64,000 bases of DNA from the NCBI RefSeq assembly GCF_003589595.1, contig NW_020653855.1, forward strand, positions 7,354,424 through 7,418,423, read 5' to 3'. The notes under the pieces are model-generated. The model made no database searches and was not told where the DNA came from. It saw only the letters and a program-made list of their open reading frames with translations. The position numbers and the translations under genes were made by a program. Origin of the DNA: Hyposmocoma kahamanoa (taxonomy: Eukaryota > Arthropoda > Insecta > Lepidoptera > Cosmopterigidae). Shown one piece after another: positions 21,601-34,030 of this stretch. Every line of letters starts with the position of its first letter. The stretch's first letter is position 1.

Positions 21601-24600
21601 ACGATGAACACCAAATAATCGACTAATTAACTAACCAGTCATCGACACCCGCCAATAATGAACACCCAGTAATTGACATTTACCAATATGAAACGAGTTA
21701 CTACGACAGAAAATTTTGTCCTGTCTTATTTTTTAACTTTTTAACCAAATTAAATAATTAGAAATTTAACTGGTTCCGTGGCCGAACGGTTACCATGCTG
21801 GACTGCATGCCACGCAGAGGTCCCGGGTCGAAAAATATATTTGTATGGCCTACATTTATTTATCTCGTGAGTTTGGGTGTAGTTTGTGGTTGTCTGTGTG
21901 TCCATGGCACCCGCGATACAGGGTGTCCGAGGAAGCTACGAGTGTGTGCGCGCTATTATTAATGATACGGTCAGTCTCCGCCTTTAGGTTTAAATTTCAA
22001 TGGAAATTACGCCATACCTTCATCTCCTCTCTTGAGGGAGGGCAGAGTTTTGCGTCGTCGGTTTTGATCTCGCCTGGAGGCATCTGGTTCAAGCACTGAT
22101 CGATGATGCGGAGGGATTCGCGCATCTCCTCCACGCGGCACAAATACCTGCAAGATATTACATTTTTCTAACAAAAAAAATAATTTTTAAGTTTTTTTTT
22201 CAAAACAAACGGAATCACATTTCATCGGTAATTAAATATTAAATCAGTAATTTTTCAATTTTCGCCCATTGTAACAAAGCTCAAGTTGAATTGGTCGATT
22301 TGAAGTGATAACAATTGACGACATCCGTCAATTGTTTCGAATTCGAGCTGGCCAATCGGAACGCAGTTGTCAATGTCTCTATTTCTGGTTATATACTCGA
22401 TGGTCCATGGTAACAACTATGATAGAAATAGATATTTTATTGACTTGCTGATTTAAATGGTAATACTTATTGGGCATGGTAATACAGACCTGTCGTAGCA
22501 ATCTCCATTAGTACCGATGGGCACGTCGAATTCGACCAGATGGTAAGCGTCATAGGGCTGAGTTTTGCGCAAATCCCACTTGATACCCGAACCCCGGAGC
22601 ATTACACCACTAAAATAGAAGATTAATAACAAATTAATATACCAGACAGCCAATTAGCTGGACTCAAGCTAAGTTCCTGTATTATACGTATCTTTTAACC
22701 GACTTCAAAAAAGGAAGAGGTTCTCAATTCTTTTTTGTATGTATGTTACGCGATAGCTTCGCCATTTGTGAACCAATTTTTTGATGATTCTTTTTTTGTT
22801 AGAAAGAGGGTACCTCAGATGTGGTCCCATTTAAATTTCAAGAAAATATTCCACCTCTAAGGGTGGCAAACTAGGGGATGAGTGTCTTTTGAGGTTGGTT
22901 TTTTAAATTAGTAACGTATGTTTTCAGCAAGACTAGACTGCACCTATCGAAGCATTATACATTTAAAAATATGCGTGTCTTATTCCAGCGTGATGTTATT
23001 CCATGGTCGAGTTTTGGAAATTTGACTAGCCAGAAAAAATGTCGCTATCTAGTTTGTTCTAGTCGCAAAAAACTAGATTTAGTCGGTCCGCCGTTCAAAG
23101 GTTGTAAGGGTGTTGCTCAGTCCACGCTAGAAGAAGCTTATTCCAGCGACACCATTTCTCAATCTCGAGAGCCACAACACCTAGCTTAGATCTGATTACA
23201 CTAAAAAAAGTCGTGATTTAGTATTTATTTATTGTAGTATGGATTTAGTTTAGTGCGTTTGACAGTTTGTGTACTCAAGAATTAATAATTAATGTTAATG
23301 AGGATTCAACTGATGATTTTATGGGCGAAATTTAATTTAAAATTCACCATGGCCTAAACCCTAGCCTCAGAGGAGACTCATGCCCGGTAGTGGGACTTAT
23401 AAATGGGTTTACTCGTACCTAAATCCATAATTCAACGCGTCCTGAGCAGTGACGATCCCAATGTCCTTCGTCCTCTGTACCCAGATGCGATTGGTGGTTA
23501 AAACATCTTCGACCTCGTCGAGCCGCTCGGCGAACTTGCTAGAGAACTCGTAGATGTCGTCCATTAGACCAAGAGGCATATCCTTAAAAATTACTATTAA
23601 ATTTTATATCTGTAGATGAGAGGTAAAGAATCTTGAAGCAATATATAATAGCAATTTTTACTACAGAACGTTGTAAGGAGAATGAGGTTCTTAATTAGGC
23701 ATGTAAGAATAAAATATGTTAAATAATAACGACGTTATGACTTAATGTTTTTTTTACCATTGTTAGTAAAAATTTTTAAATAAAAAAATATGGACTTAAA
23801 AGTCCTCTATCTCGTACCTACAGATATAAGATTTTTTTTATTATTTATTCTAATTACAATGGACATATCCAATTACAGTAATTAGCAAGAATAAAATGTA
23901 ACAAAACAAAAAGAATAATAAAACAAAAAGCATGATAAAATATGTAAGACAATATTCATGGACAGGTGGACTCGTATTTATTCTTCTCGCAAAACATCAT
24001 ACAATTATTCAAAATGTTCTTCCATCCATCACCATACGTATACATTCAGACTTATCAGACAAGAGTATTCGACAGAGGGAAAGAATCCCCTTCCTTCTAG
24101 AAGGAACCAGAGCCTCCACTAGTTTATTTTTTTTTTTATTGTTTTAAGAAAAAAGTATACATAAATATTATAAAGCACCGTCAAACCCTACTTGGGTTTG
24201 TCTCGATGCCATTCGTCCTTTCTGTTACGAACGAACTAATACAAAATATTAAAAAGAAAATACTTTTTTTTTGCGACACACTCAGCTCAGGGCTCATTGA
24301 AAACCAGCGCCACAGTCAATTGCGGCTGTGGCATAAGCTGAATGAAGTCTTTTTGCGTACGCCACAACCGCACACATGACAGTACAACATTTGTAGTTGT
24401 TATATTTAGTATTTTTCTGTTTTGCTCTTTGTTTGTTATTGTCTTATTTCATTTTATTTTAATTTTGTTTATTACGTCTTTTTATTTTGTTTTGCTTGTC
24501 TAAGTGGTATCAATATTTTTTTTTTGTATCTATGTGTTGTGGCATTGCAATAAATGTCTATTCTATTCTATTCTATTATTATACTTATAGGTAGGTAGAC

Positions 24601-27600
24601 ATTGTTTTTATCTTTATTTGGAGGAATACATTTGTACAACAAGTGAAGACGCAACGGCAAAGTATTTTATCTACACACATATCATAAACCCTCTATAAAG
24701 TGTTCAAAAACCGCATATTACGACCAGCATAAAGGTAAACAGTTTTGTTAGAACAAATTTCTTATCTGTGAAAATGTTACTATTGCTTCATTACATTCAA
24801 ATTTCGAACATCTGTGAAAAACAAAACAATTTGATTGGACCTCAATTCTAATATCAGTCGAGATGAAGTTTTAATCGAAATGAAATGTCAATAGCAAACA
24901 ATTTTCGCAAATTTCGTTACGTTACTTGATTATCGCACGATATGATGGTTGGGGCCGATTCTAGTTTGTCTGTGAATTAAAAATAAAGACTGCTACGGTT
25001 GTGTAATGCGTGAGAAAAGTTTTTATTTGACGCCATTTCGCCAATCGCAACATGCGGTTCCTGAACACATCACAGAGAGCTTATAATACGTGTGTAGATA
25101 AAGCAGTGTATGTAACTGTACATAATCACGTACATGGTTACATAAACCCACACTCGTATTTTAAATGCCTTTCATTATGTAACAGTTACATAAACTAGTG
25201 GTTTATTATGCCAATAGATACTGAGCGAAGTTATTATTCGGTATAACGTTAGGCCACCGAGGTCGTCTACTTAACCTTCAACGCTAACTGCGTTTTAGTA
25301 CCGCGTATTCGAATTTGCGTTATTTCTCAAAGTAGCCGCGTGTCCACTCACCAATGCCACTCCGCCGGGTCTGATGTAGGCGGCGTGCATCCGGGCCCCG
25401 CTGACACGCTCGTAGAACTCCATCATCTTCTCTCGCTCCTCGAACAGCCAGAAGAAAGGCGTGAGTGCGCCGACGTCCAGCGCATGCGTACCCACCGCCA
25501 TTATGTGATTCAGTATGCGGGTTAGTTCCGCGAATAGAGCTGTTGGATACAATAATAATAATCTCAGTGCAGAGTACTAAAAAAATCTACATCAAAAGTC
25601 ATAGCTTGCCACCATTCGAGGTGGATCATCAAAATCGATTCACGTAGTTATCGTAAAACATACATACAACAAAAAAATAGCCGGATGAGAACCTCCTCCT
25701 TTTCTTGAAGTCGGTTTAAATTAAAATAATATTATAGGGGTGAAAGCCGAAATTGAGAAACGTCACTGAAATTATACCAATTGTTATTTGTGTAGCCTAA
25801 ATGACAATTTGAGGCGGTTGGATTTCTCTGACGTGTCGCTTCCAGTACAAGTACAGTGTTCGATGCGGCTGATATTGTTCACTGGTTCTTGAACTTGAGT
25901 CCTTGACCCCGGCCGACTGTGCCATTGCCGGTAATACCGCCTATACCATTTAAAAATTCAAAACCTTCTAGACTATGGAAAAGCGTGAGCCTAATGCGCA
26001 GTTCACGCTGCGAACGAAGCAAACTTAGCTCAGCTCACGTAGCCAGAGCTCATACCGCGAACCCACTATGTCGTGACGACAGATTGTCGTGCAGTTTACA
26101 GTGTCGTGGCTTGTATATTTAAATGAAGTTGTTCACATATAGCACGACACGATGAACTGTCGTTCACGATTTATTATCGTTACAATGAGAAACTGTCGTC
26201 ACAGTGGGAACAGTTAGAACGACAGTCGTCAGACGATAAAAACGTGACGACAGATTGTCGCAGCTCCTATTATCGTCACGTTTTATTTATCGCTGTCCGC
26301 ACGTATTCTGTTCCCTGCCCTCCCCTCTCGTACCCCGCGCCCTCTGCTCGATTTGCAGTAGCGTTGGGTCGTAGCCAGAGATGGGCAAGGAGGCTGTCGT
26401 GAAACGATAAATTGTCATCACGATCTAGTGGGAATAGCTAGTCACGACAGTCGTTCAACGATAAAAAATCGTCCACGACAGATAGTCGTGATATGGGAAC
26501 AGGCTAGACACGACAGTCGTCCAACGATAATAAAACGTGACGACATAGTGGGAACGCGCCTTAATAACTTAACACCGAGCTAACTAATCCTAACCCAAAG
26601 ATCCCGCTAGCTAAGCTGCCGTCCACTAACGAAAAAACGGCTAAGAGACAAACGGTCAAATATCCGTTTTAAATAGCAAAAGATAGAGCACAAAATTTTC
26701 TTTTAAAAATAGTTAAAATTGGTTCCACGTGAACTTATCTGAACTTACCCTAACGATGCATAGCTGAAATATCATTACAAAATTTCAATATTCTAAAACT
26801 GGGTTATGGTTTCAATATGGTGGTCAAAAAATTGTTTTGTCACTTAGTCGCATTTTAGCTAGCAGAGGGCAGTATATAAAATAAGTCGCCCTTTTGCCGC
26901 CCTTCACCCCCGCACGTATCCACAGTCACTACGTATTTTCTTAGGTTACCTTTGCATGCAACTACGTGAGCTAAGCTAGGTTAGCTAGCTTCGTTCGCGG
27001 TAAGGCCTGCGCTTTAAATAGAAGTCCGAAGTATTGTTTGTCTATGATATCAAGTAACGGTCAGTACTTAATTATTCATAAAGCTGTGTCGACCCTAATG
27101 ATTCTTTCATTTGAAGGGAGAGATCGCAAACATTTCTATTCAAGTTCGGAATAGGTAATTGATGATGGATGAGATCAGTAATTAATTATTTATAAAACTG
27201 TGTCAACCCTAATGATTTTTTCATTTGAAGGGAGAGATTGCAAACATTTATAGTTCGAGTAGTATTGTATTAATAATTATAACAAAGTAGTGCAGTGACT
27301 TCACTTAAAAATAATTGAATATCCATTCAATAAAATTTTAAAATATCGCAATGTTTTTGTTAATAAACATTCTGAATATTTAAATTTTTATTGAATTGAT
27401 ATTCAATTATTTTTTATGTGAAATTACTCCACTACTTTGTTATTATTATTAATACAAAGATCGAACACTCAGAAAAAAATTCCTTCGATCCGGCCGGATT
27501 CGAATCAAGGTCTTCTCTCAATCTTTAATCTAAATCAATCTTTAGCACGGTATGCTAGAAGACGTCGGTTCAAATCCGAAGGACTTTTTTTCTGTGTGTT

Positions 27601-30600
27601 CGATCTTTGCGTTAATAATCATTCTAAACATGTCAAAGTTGGCTAGAGTATAGACAGTAAATCATATTTCACATACTTTAAAGTATCAAAAGAGGTACTC
27701 ACTTCTAATGTACTTAGCTCTGATTGGGATATCGATATTCAAGAGCTTTTCGACCGCAAGACTGTAGCACTGTTCGTTGCACATCATAGACACGTAGTCC
27801 AGGCGATCGAAATAGGGCAACGCTTGCGTATAGGTTTTGTACTCGATAAGCTTCTCTGTGCCGCGGTGCAGGAGGCCGATGTGGGGATCGGCTGCGCGGA
27901 CCGTCTGAAAGATCAGGATTCTGTATCAACCCATATGTCGCACTCTCAATGACAAAAGTGGCTTATTGTGATTTGTGAGAAACTGACAGAATACATTATT
28001 TTTAAACTATGTGCTTGGTGCTAAATATAAATAAATTAAAATTAATTTAAAAACGATACATTAGTTTTCTTTCGAATGTTATTTTTTTAATTGATTTTAT
28101 CAGTTTCCCAAATAAATTACAAAGATTAAAAATTATTGAACTGTAAGCCGTCACCACATTTACATCCAGAAAAAAAAGAATCTAGATTTAAGAAAGTACC
28201 ATTTGAATGGCTTATGATAAATTGTTTTTAAAATGTACATGAAATTTTTGAGATTTTGAAAATTTTGTAGCCAGAGACCCTCTATTTGTTCACTATTTTG
28301 GTTTGTGTGCCCCTTTTTACTAAATATTTTTTTTGGTTTTTGTTTTGGTATTACGCAATTAAAAATACCTAATGTAATATGTTGTTAGTGCGTCACGCTG
28401 AACTGTAAGTGTTCGGGGTATTGGTGATTCTTGTTGTCGATCGTGCAAACACGGTTTAAATGTGTAATCTTTATTGTAGAAAATAGTTAAAATTATGTTA
28501 TGTTAAATATTAAGTACAGTTATGAATGCACCCGATCTATACGACTTATTGAAATGCACTAAAGTACAAGCGGCTGCCGGCGCGTGTCGCCAAACGCTTA
28601 CGTCAAAGATGTTCGATTACATCGATACATACAACAATAAGAGTAGTCTTAAATATGTGAACTGTATTTACCGTATATGCTTACAAATAAATGTATCTCT
28701 AATAGTTTCATTTCCTATGTGCAACAATCGCGAAAACCTAACTCGATATGTTGTCATAAATTACCCTTACGTCACTTACAAAGCATTCAACAGTATCAAA
28801 AAGCGAGTTAGCACAGTATGTGTTACCTCTCCATCGAGTTCTAGCACAAGACGCAACACGCCGTGAGCTGCCGGATGCTGAGGTCCGAAGTTCAGAACCA
28901 TGTTCTTCACATGCTTCTCTGATGGCATCACTTGACCTACACAAACCACAAACATGAAAGTCGGGAAGAGAACTCAATATTCTTTTAATATTATTTTATT
29001 TGAGACAATAAAGAAGTATACAATACATAATACATATCGGGATGGAGGGCTGGTCTATAAATGGACTGGTGGAAAAATGCGATGTACCAGGACATCAGCT
29101 CTTTGGGGTCACTGCCCGCTATCTTCCTTTCTATAAAATGATACCCAAAAAAATTATGAACTAATTAAAAACTAGGAAATCCGAGGGCTGACTGCTCCTT
29201 CCTTAACTATAACTTTTATTCATCTAAACTAAATTGTAAGTTACGTCTATTCGTGCTGAAATCGACAATACGATCTATACAAGCACTTGGAGACGCAGTT
29301 GAGATTAAAAAATCAAAGATTTTATGAAAGCATTTGTGCAATACATAAAAAACAACTTTTCCTTTAAATGTTTTTAAAATTAATTTAGTTCTTTTCATTG
29401 CTTATGGAGCGAGGGAAGTGATGGTTACAGCTTTTTGTTATCTGTGCTGTTCATAGAAGACTAAGGGTCGTATTCTAGAACTTTACTCAATGCTCAAGTC
29501 TGGATTTCACTGGAAACACAAGCACTGGAAATACGACCCTAATGGCAGGGACTTGAGTGTGATTTCGAGTGCTTTAAACCATACTCAAATCCTGACTTGA
29601 GCATTGAGTAGAGTTCTAGAATACAATCCTGAGGGTGTTATTCCAGAACTCTACTCAATACTGAAGTCAGGACTTGAGTATTGCAGTGAACACTGAAAAT
29701 CATTCTCAAGGCCTTGCCCTTAGGGTCGTATTTCCAGTGCTTGATATCATACTCAAGTCTGCTCAAATCCTGACTTGAGCATTGAGTAGAGTTCTGGAAT
29801 ACGACCCTAAGAAGGCGCGCAAAGATACAGAAATCTCCCATATAGTTCGCATGTTGAGATAGCTTTTAATGGATGCCCTGGTTTTTAAAATACCGCAATT
29901 TGCCTCAAAATGCCACTTCCACTACTATATGTTTGTGCTTTGGTCATGTTTGCACCCTGTTTTTTTGCGCTTGCGTTTTTTTTGCGAATGCGGCCTAGAA
30001 GAAGACAACTTGGAACACATTTTTTTTTATTGCCGTAATGTATCTGTCCCGCTTTATAACTTATTATCCCCAAAATTCCTCTCAACCTCTTTACTTTAGT
30101 GTTTTTCCCCCCATATTTCTACCCTATGTAAATTCATCCAGTTAAACTATATCTTATAAATTTGTGTTACATGTTTCTGAAGTCTTTTGTTTTAAATTCT
30201 CACCTGAGCGGACCAATCCATCAATACCGGTTTTTGTCTCAATAGAACTCAATGGTTTCTTCTTTCGACCTTGACATTGGCAAAATCATCATCTCATATA
30301 TATCATTATGCAGCCATAAAAATAAAAAGTGGACTGGAATGGACTATACAAACACCTACCTAAGATGTTGAGAAATATTTATTCTTATTTGTTTATTAAG
30401 AGCAAATATCCAGCCAAATAACCACAAACATTTCCTTATTAAAATAAAGTAGGTAGTTTCAGTGCCATCAGTGACTTCCGAGGTAATTTCCAAGTCTTCA
30501 GCAAGCTGAAGAGTCCTGGAGCAACTCAGGTGTTACAACTAAGACCCACTCACGAAGAATAGGCGCCAAACTTCGATTTGCAGAAACCAGCTCGCTACAC

Positions 30601-33589
30601 AATACCACAGTTTCAGCACCCCATGAAATACCTATCTACTCGCCTACCAGGTAAGTATAACACGAGGATCACAACCCTACTCTTATGTGCATTCAATTAT
30701 AACCATATATTGTAAAGGTGAAACGGATAGTGATTTGGCCGGATACCGAATATCCGGCGAGCACCTAGGCCGGATACCCGGATATCCGGAAGCCGGATAT
30801 CTGACTCACTGCCGTTAACATGTCGCAATCGGGTTTACAGCGCGCATCGCCGTGATTGATTGATTAGCGAATGATTGCACTTTCACATTGACAATTTGAT
30901 TTGTAGTGGTCACTTGGTTTTTATAAAAAAATTCATTTATTCGATAATACAAACAAATACACAACAGAAAAATGTCAACACTACAAGAATCGCAAAGTTG
31001 AATCTATTTATGAAAATAAATATCACTAACTTTTACCACTTAATGCATAAAAACTGGTCCTCGTCCACCATAATTTGCCTTTATTGAAATTTGAGTATAC
31101 TAAATTTACAGATAACGTTATCTTTAACTTCGTAATTCTTTCAATTACAAGTAATAAACAGATTGTCAACAATCCTTTAATTGCTGTATATTCTATTTAA
31201 TATAAATAAATCAATTTTTCTTAGTTTTAAACATCCGGTATCCGGCCTGACATTGTCCTACTATCCGGTATCCGGTCGGATATTGTTCTACTATCCGGTA
31301 TCTGGCCGGATACCAGATAGTTATGGATATCCGTTTCATCTCTAATATATTGTGATTAAGTTTTATTGAATGTGAGGATGTTCCACCGCCATGATATTCA
31401 TTATTTTTTGGGAAATCACTACACTACTATGTTATAATTATTAAACAAAGATACTTAGACACTTAGAAAAACGTTCATAGATTTCTCACAGACAGCAATA
31501 TGGCAAAAATCTCGTTAAAAATCAAAACAATGATCTGCAACAAGCACATAGGAGAATTCCTAAGGTCTTAAGGAATTTTTTCTAAGTGTTCAATCTTTGT
31601 TTAATAACTATACTACATTTAACATATCTGCCGTCCGCTGACTAAATGGCGGCTAAGTGACAAAATATATTTTTTAAATATCATAAAATACCATAACCCA
31701 GTTTTAGAATATTGTAATTGTTTCATGTAAGTTCCGATAATTGAGTCAGTCAGTCGGGAAACTAGGTAGGTGTGAAAAATATCTATTTGTTTGTGAACGT
31801 GTTTATTCCCGTTTCCAAATATTACAAGTTCCGATAAGTTGAATAAGTTAACTAATTTTAACTATTTTTAAAAGAGAATTTTGTGCTCTATTTTTTGCTA
31901 TTTAAATTGGATATTTGGACGGCAGATATATTGTGATACTTATTTATAAATTTTTTATGAAAGGACTCCATTAATTTGTTGTTATAATTGATAGAAAGAC
32001 TGGATAATTCTTTTGATCCAGCTGGACTCGAACCAGCAACAATTTCGCCTAACTCAGGTGTCGCTCTCCCAACTGAGCTCCAGAATAAGTCAGCATACCT
32101 TACGAATTGCTCTATAATAATTTACACGGTGACACTAACCACTATAAGGTGGGTGGCTGATAAGGTCAGTGATGTCATCAGGGTACATGACTGCCCCCTG
32201 GAAATCTTTCAGGTATTCTTGGTCTGGCATCCATCGATGGCCATTGCGATGAGAACTGTCATCAATCAAAATTTTGGTTGTCAGTCACATGAAATAGGTA
32301 CCATAGTTTGGGAAGATAAATAATTATTAGGGAAGTGAATAAGTTTATTATTGAGTTCTTAGGTTTTCGCGATTGTTACACATAGGAAATGAAACTATTT
32401 TTCCGTTTATAGTTTCATTTCCTAAGTTTATTATTATTAAAAAAAGTGACATAGGTATTGATTCAGAGTGGTGTGCTGCCCATAACAGAGTCCATGCACA
32501 TGCTGGGAGAATGAGAAAATCTCTGTAAAGCCACAAATAATATTATCAAGATAGCCACATATTATTTAGCCTTTTAGTCATGCCACTAGATCACAAGCCT
32601 ATGCATTGCCTGTCTTTGGGAACACTGCGGACTCATTTTTTAAAGAACCCCATGTCACAGTGCAAATAAAATACTGCAGGATCCCTCCTGACTAAATTTT
32701 TAAATTCAAAGGTTATATTTTAGAATTTAGTGGTAAGAATAACGTTCTTAGTGGAAGTGGAACCAATTAATAATTGTTGTAGTATGATTTGGTTAAACAG
32801 AACCAAGAAACAGGATATATATATATTTTTTAATTTCACCATACCTATTAATCTTTGAATGCATGTAGCAATTGTAGATTACAGGTTTTGTGGTTTAAGT
32901 GACCGTCATTTACTTTTGCTGTTGATTGTACTTAGTGAGCTCAGGATACGATGGTTGTAGCATCACCCATTTTTTGTTAATTTTTATATGTGGAAACTCA
33001 TGATCAGAATTTGAAAATTTATTTAGTTTTCTAAGTGCCTGTCTGTCAGTTTTTCGATAATAAATTAAATATTAAAATACTTCGTTTTTATATGTTTGTT
33101 TTGAGTAGATTAGATCTACATTAAAATGTTGTATTCTTATCAATATTCCCGAGAGAGAATTCAGGCTAAGGCTTTATAGTGTTTATTATGTGCAAATTTC
33201 GGTTAGCGCTCTTTTCAACAAGCGAGTCGACAAGTGCGAATCTCCAAAAAACAAAGTACCTACTATGGCAAATTAATGAATTAAAAAAGAAAAGATTCTG
33301 CCACTATTCCACACTAACCAACGAACAGTGTTGTTATTAGAAATGTAATAAATCAAGAGAAACAAGTCAAAACAATTTAATTACAAAAAATACGTATCAT
33401 AACCTCCTAAGTTACATAATTTTATTGTCAACAAATATACAAATTATATAACTAATTGTATTGCTGGGAATTTAAATGTCTTATATAAACTCACTTCACA
33501 TTGTGAACAGCTGGTAAATTTGCCAAAAGGGCCTTATTTTTGGCCAAATTCGCGGATTTTCGCAGCAAAACATTCAAAAGCGAGGCCAT
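18629..33589 (-). CDS. ND-49: NADH:ubiquinone oxidoreductase 49-kDa subunit (NDUFS2), copy 1, complete
   Basis: Core subunit of mitochondrial complex I, in the matrix arm, lining the ubiquinone pocket. Ten exons in transcript order: 33589-33495, 32255-32140, 28936-28827, 27904-27703, 25539-25352, 23582-23419, 22609-22490, 22147-22018, 19224-19079, 18758-18629; total 1401 nt, 466 aa, the usual family length. Seen: a basic, acid-free presequence ([17 protein letters not shown]), [11 protein letters not shown] (around residues 86-96; its histidine is the known quinone-site residue), [69 protein letters not shown], and the C-terminus [14 protein letters not shown]. The start is the first ATG of exon 1. 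All introns are GT-AG. A second copy lies at 39098-53926. This copy matches the family consensus better in exon 5, less well at the very C-terminus. Upstream sequence before the su(f) relic is under 500 bp, which limits its promoter. Confidence 0.96.
19340..19519. mobile_element. 'CATCGAG' MITE, internally deleted (~180 bp)
   Basis: Left end CCATCGAGTATATAACCAGA and right end 'TCTGGTTATATACTCG' form inverted termini. The inside keeps 'CGGGCTGGCCAATCGGAGTG'. Lies in ND-49 copy 1 intron 8. Confidence 0.7.
19990..21479. mobile_element. large hAT-like element (1490 bp), non-autonomous, 8-bp target duplication
   Basis: Ends CATTGACCTACCAACATATG and ATTTATTGGTAGGTAAATG, flanked by ACGTACAT on both sides (19982-19989 and 21480-21487). 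The last 360 bp (from about 21125) resemble a whole short MITE of the family, so the element may be a composite or the MITE source. Internal sequence is shared with 42530-43731. No transposase is recognised. Lies in an intron of ND-49 copy 1. Confidence 0.75.
21769..21962 (+). mobile_element. tRNA-derived SINE, family 1, decayed
   Basis: Head CTGGTTCCGTGGCCGAACGG with the A box, then 'ACGCAGAGGTCCCGGGTCGA' with a damaged B box, 'TCTCGTGAGTTTGG', a body with deletions, and a short TTATTA tail. It ends just before exon 8 of ND-49 copy 1. Confidence 0.78.
22262..22404. mobile_element. 'CATCGAG' MITE, right-end fragment
   Basis: Contains 'TGAAGTGATAACAATTGACG', 'GGCCAATCGGAACGCAG' and the right terminus 'TTTCTGGTTATATACTCGAT'. 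The left end is absent. Confidence 0.65.
23325..23410 (+). repeat. lepidopteran-type SINE 3' fragment
   Basis: Contains 'CACCATGGCCTAAACCC' and 'GAGGAGACTCATGCCCGGTA', then 'GTGGGAC', the same 3' module as 9785-10010, immediately beside the donor site of ND-49 copy 1 exon 6. Confidence 0.5.
23640..25290. other. ND-49 copy 1 intron 5, mostly unassigned
   Basis: About 1.7 kb of AT-rich DNA. A (TTCTA)n run lies at about 24563-24580. No coding segment or complete mobile element was recognised here. Confidence 0.5.
26060..26562. mobile_element. GTCGT-rich MITE
   Basis: The left part 'ACCCACTATGTCGTGACGAC' and the right end 'CATAGTGGGAACGCGCCTT' are inverted. The interior is dominated by ACGACAGTCGT-type words interrupted by 'ACGATAAA'. 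The same family occurs at 8595, 56003 and 57960. Lies in ND-49 copy 1 intron 4. Confidence 0.7.
27437..27620. repeat. tRNA-derived repeat, family 2, palindromic copy
   Basis: Starts 'ACAAAGATCGAACACTCAGA' and ends 'TGTGTGTTCGATCTTTGCGT', i.e. inverted ends, with partial B-box halves in both directions ('CTTCGATCCGG' and 'TCGGTTCAAATCC'). It adjoins another inverted pair, 'AATTGAATATCCATTCAAT' and its near-complement, at about 27310-27420. Confidence 0.55.
28522..28760 (+). mobile_element. retroelement-derived segment with short ORF (Penelope-like 3' end)
   Basis: An open frame starting [17 protein letters not shown] runs into 'AATAGTTTCATTTCCTATGT', then 'AACAATCGCGAAAACCTAA'. That second part is the terminal repeat seen at 63245-63290 next to a Penelope-like coding relic and, inverted, at 32345-32420. 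The ORF itself resembles nothing I recognise. It lies in ND-49 copy 1 intron 3 on the opposite strand and overlaps no exon. Confidence 0.4.
29463..29630. mobile_element. foldback element 1
   Basis: Left arm AGGGTCGTATTCTAGAACTT and right arm AGTTCTAGAATACAATCCT are inverted over about 45 bp. The arms contain ACTCAATGCTCAAGTC and its complement. Confidence 0.75.
29632..29810. mobile_element. foldback element 2, directly adjoining element 1
   Basis: Left arm AGGGTGTTATTCCAGAACTC and right arm AGTTCTGGAATACGACCCT. Same family as 29463-29630 and 573-720. The middle repeats CTCAAGTC / GACTTGAG. Confidence 0.75.
29975..30100 (+). mobile_element. possible LINE C-terminal zinc-knuckle fragment
   Basis: The frame contains [19 protein letters not shown]. 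The C-x-C-G...LEHIFFxC spacing resembles the cysteine-rich tail of Jockey/CR1-type polymerases. No other part of the element is visible nearby. Confidence 0.45.
31440..31610. repeat. tRNA-derived repeat, family 2 (shortened)
   Basis: Starts 'CAAAGATACTTAGACACTTA' and ends 'TTCTAAGTGTTCAATCTTTG', which are inverted ends. It includes 'CAACAAGCACATAGGAGAAT'. The tRNA-like core is deleted. Confidence 0.5.
31985..32100 (-). repeat. tRNA-like SINE core, family 2
   Basis: On the minus strand: GAGCTCAGTTGGGAGAGC (D arm and A box) and GCTGGTTCGAGTCCAGC (a perfect 5-bp T stem with B box). The 3' acceptor bases do not pair with the 5' side and the anticodon stem is poor, so it is a repeat or pseudo-tRNA. 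It sits just downstream of ND-49 copy 1 exon 2. Confidence 0.55.
32345..32430 (-). mobile_element. Penelope-like terminal repeat fragment
   Basis: Contains TAGGTTTTCGCGATTGTTAC and 'GGAAATGAAACTATTTTTCC', the inverse of the tail at 63245-63290. Confidence 0.45.
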
Positions 33590-34030
33590 TTTTACAGGAC
33601 TGCGTTCCGTTTTATCGATAATTCAAATTTTACATCAAAATTTTGATATTGCTTATGATAATGATTGAAATTTTCATTTGTGCATTTTACAATCCGTAGG
33701 ATATTGAAAAAACAATACATAAATGTAAAATTAAAATAGAAGATTAATATAAACAAAAAAATGGCAGGTAAAACGAACTATTTTCTACATCGTGTCATTT
33801 AAAATTCTATATAGAACGGAACAGCTTGTTAACGTCAAGTACTACGTTGACGTTGCGTTCGTTTAGAATCAATAAAAAAAAGTTACGTTCAAGAAACAGG
33901 AACATTTTTGAACTTATATTGTTCCTGAATAGACAAGGCCTCGTTGGTGATGACGTTATGGTGAACGCGTGGTCGTTCGAACAGTTCAATGGTCTAAGTC
34001 AAAGGGAAATTTTATTGGATCAATCCTAAA

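Noticed and set aside
31985..32100. Functional tRNA gene on the minus strand
   Set aside because: The T and D arms look good, but the anticodon stem is weak and the acceptor stem cannot form.
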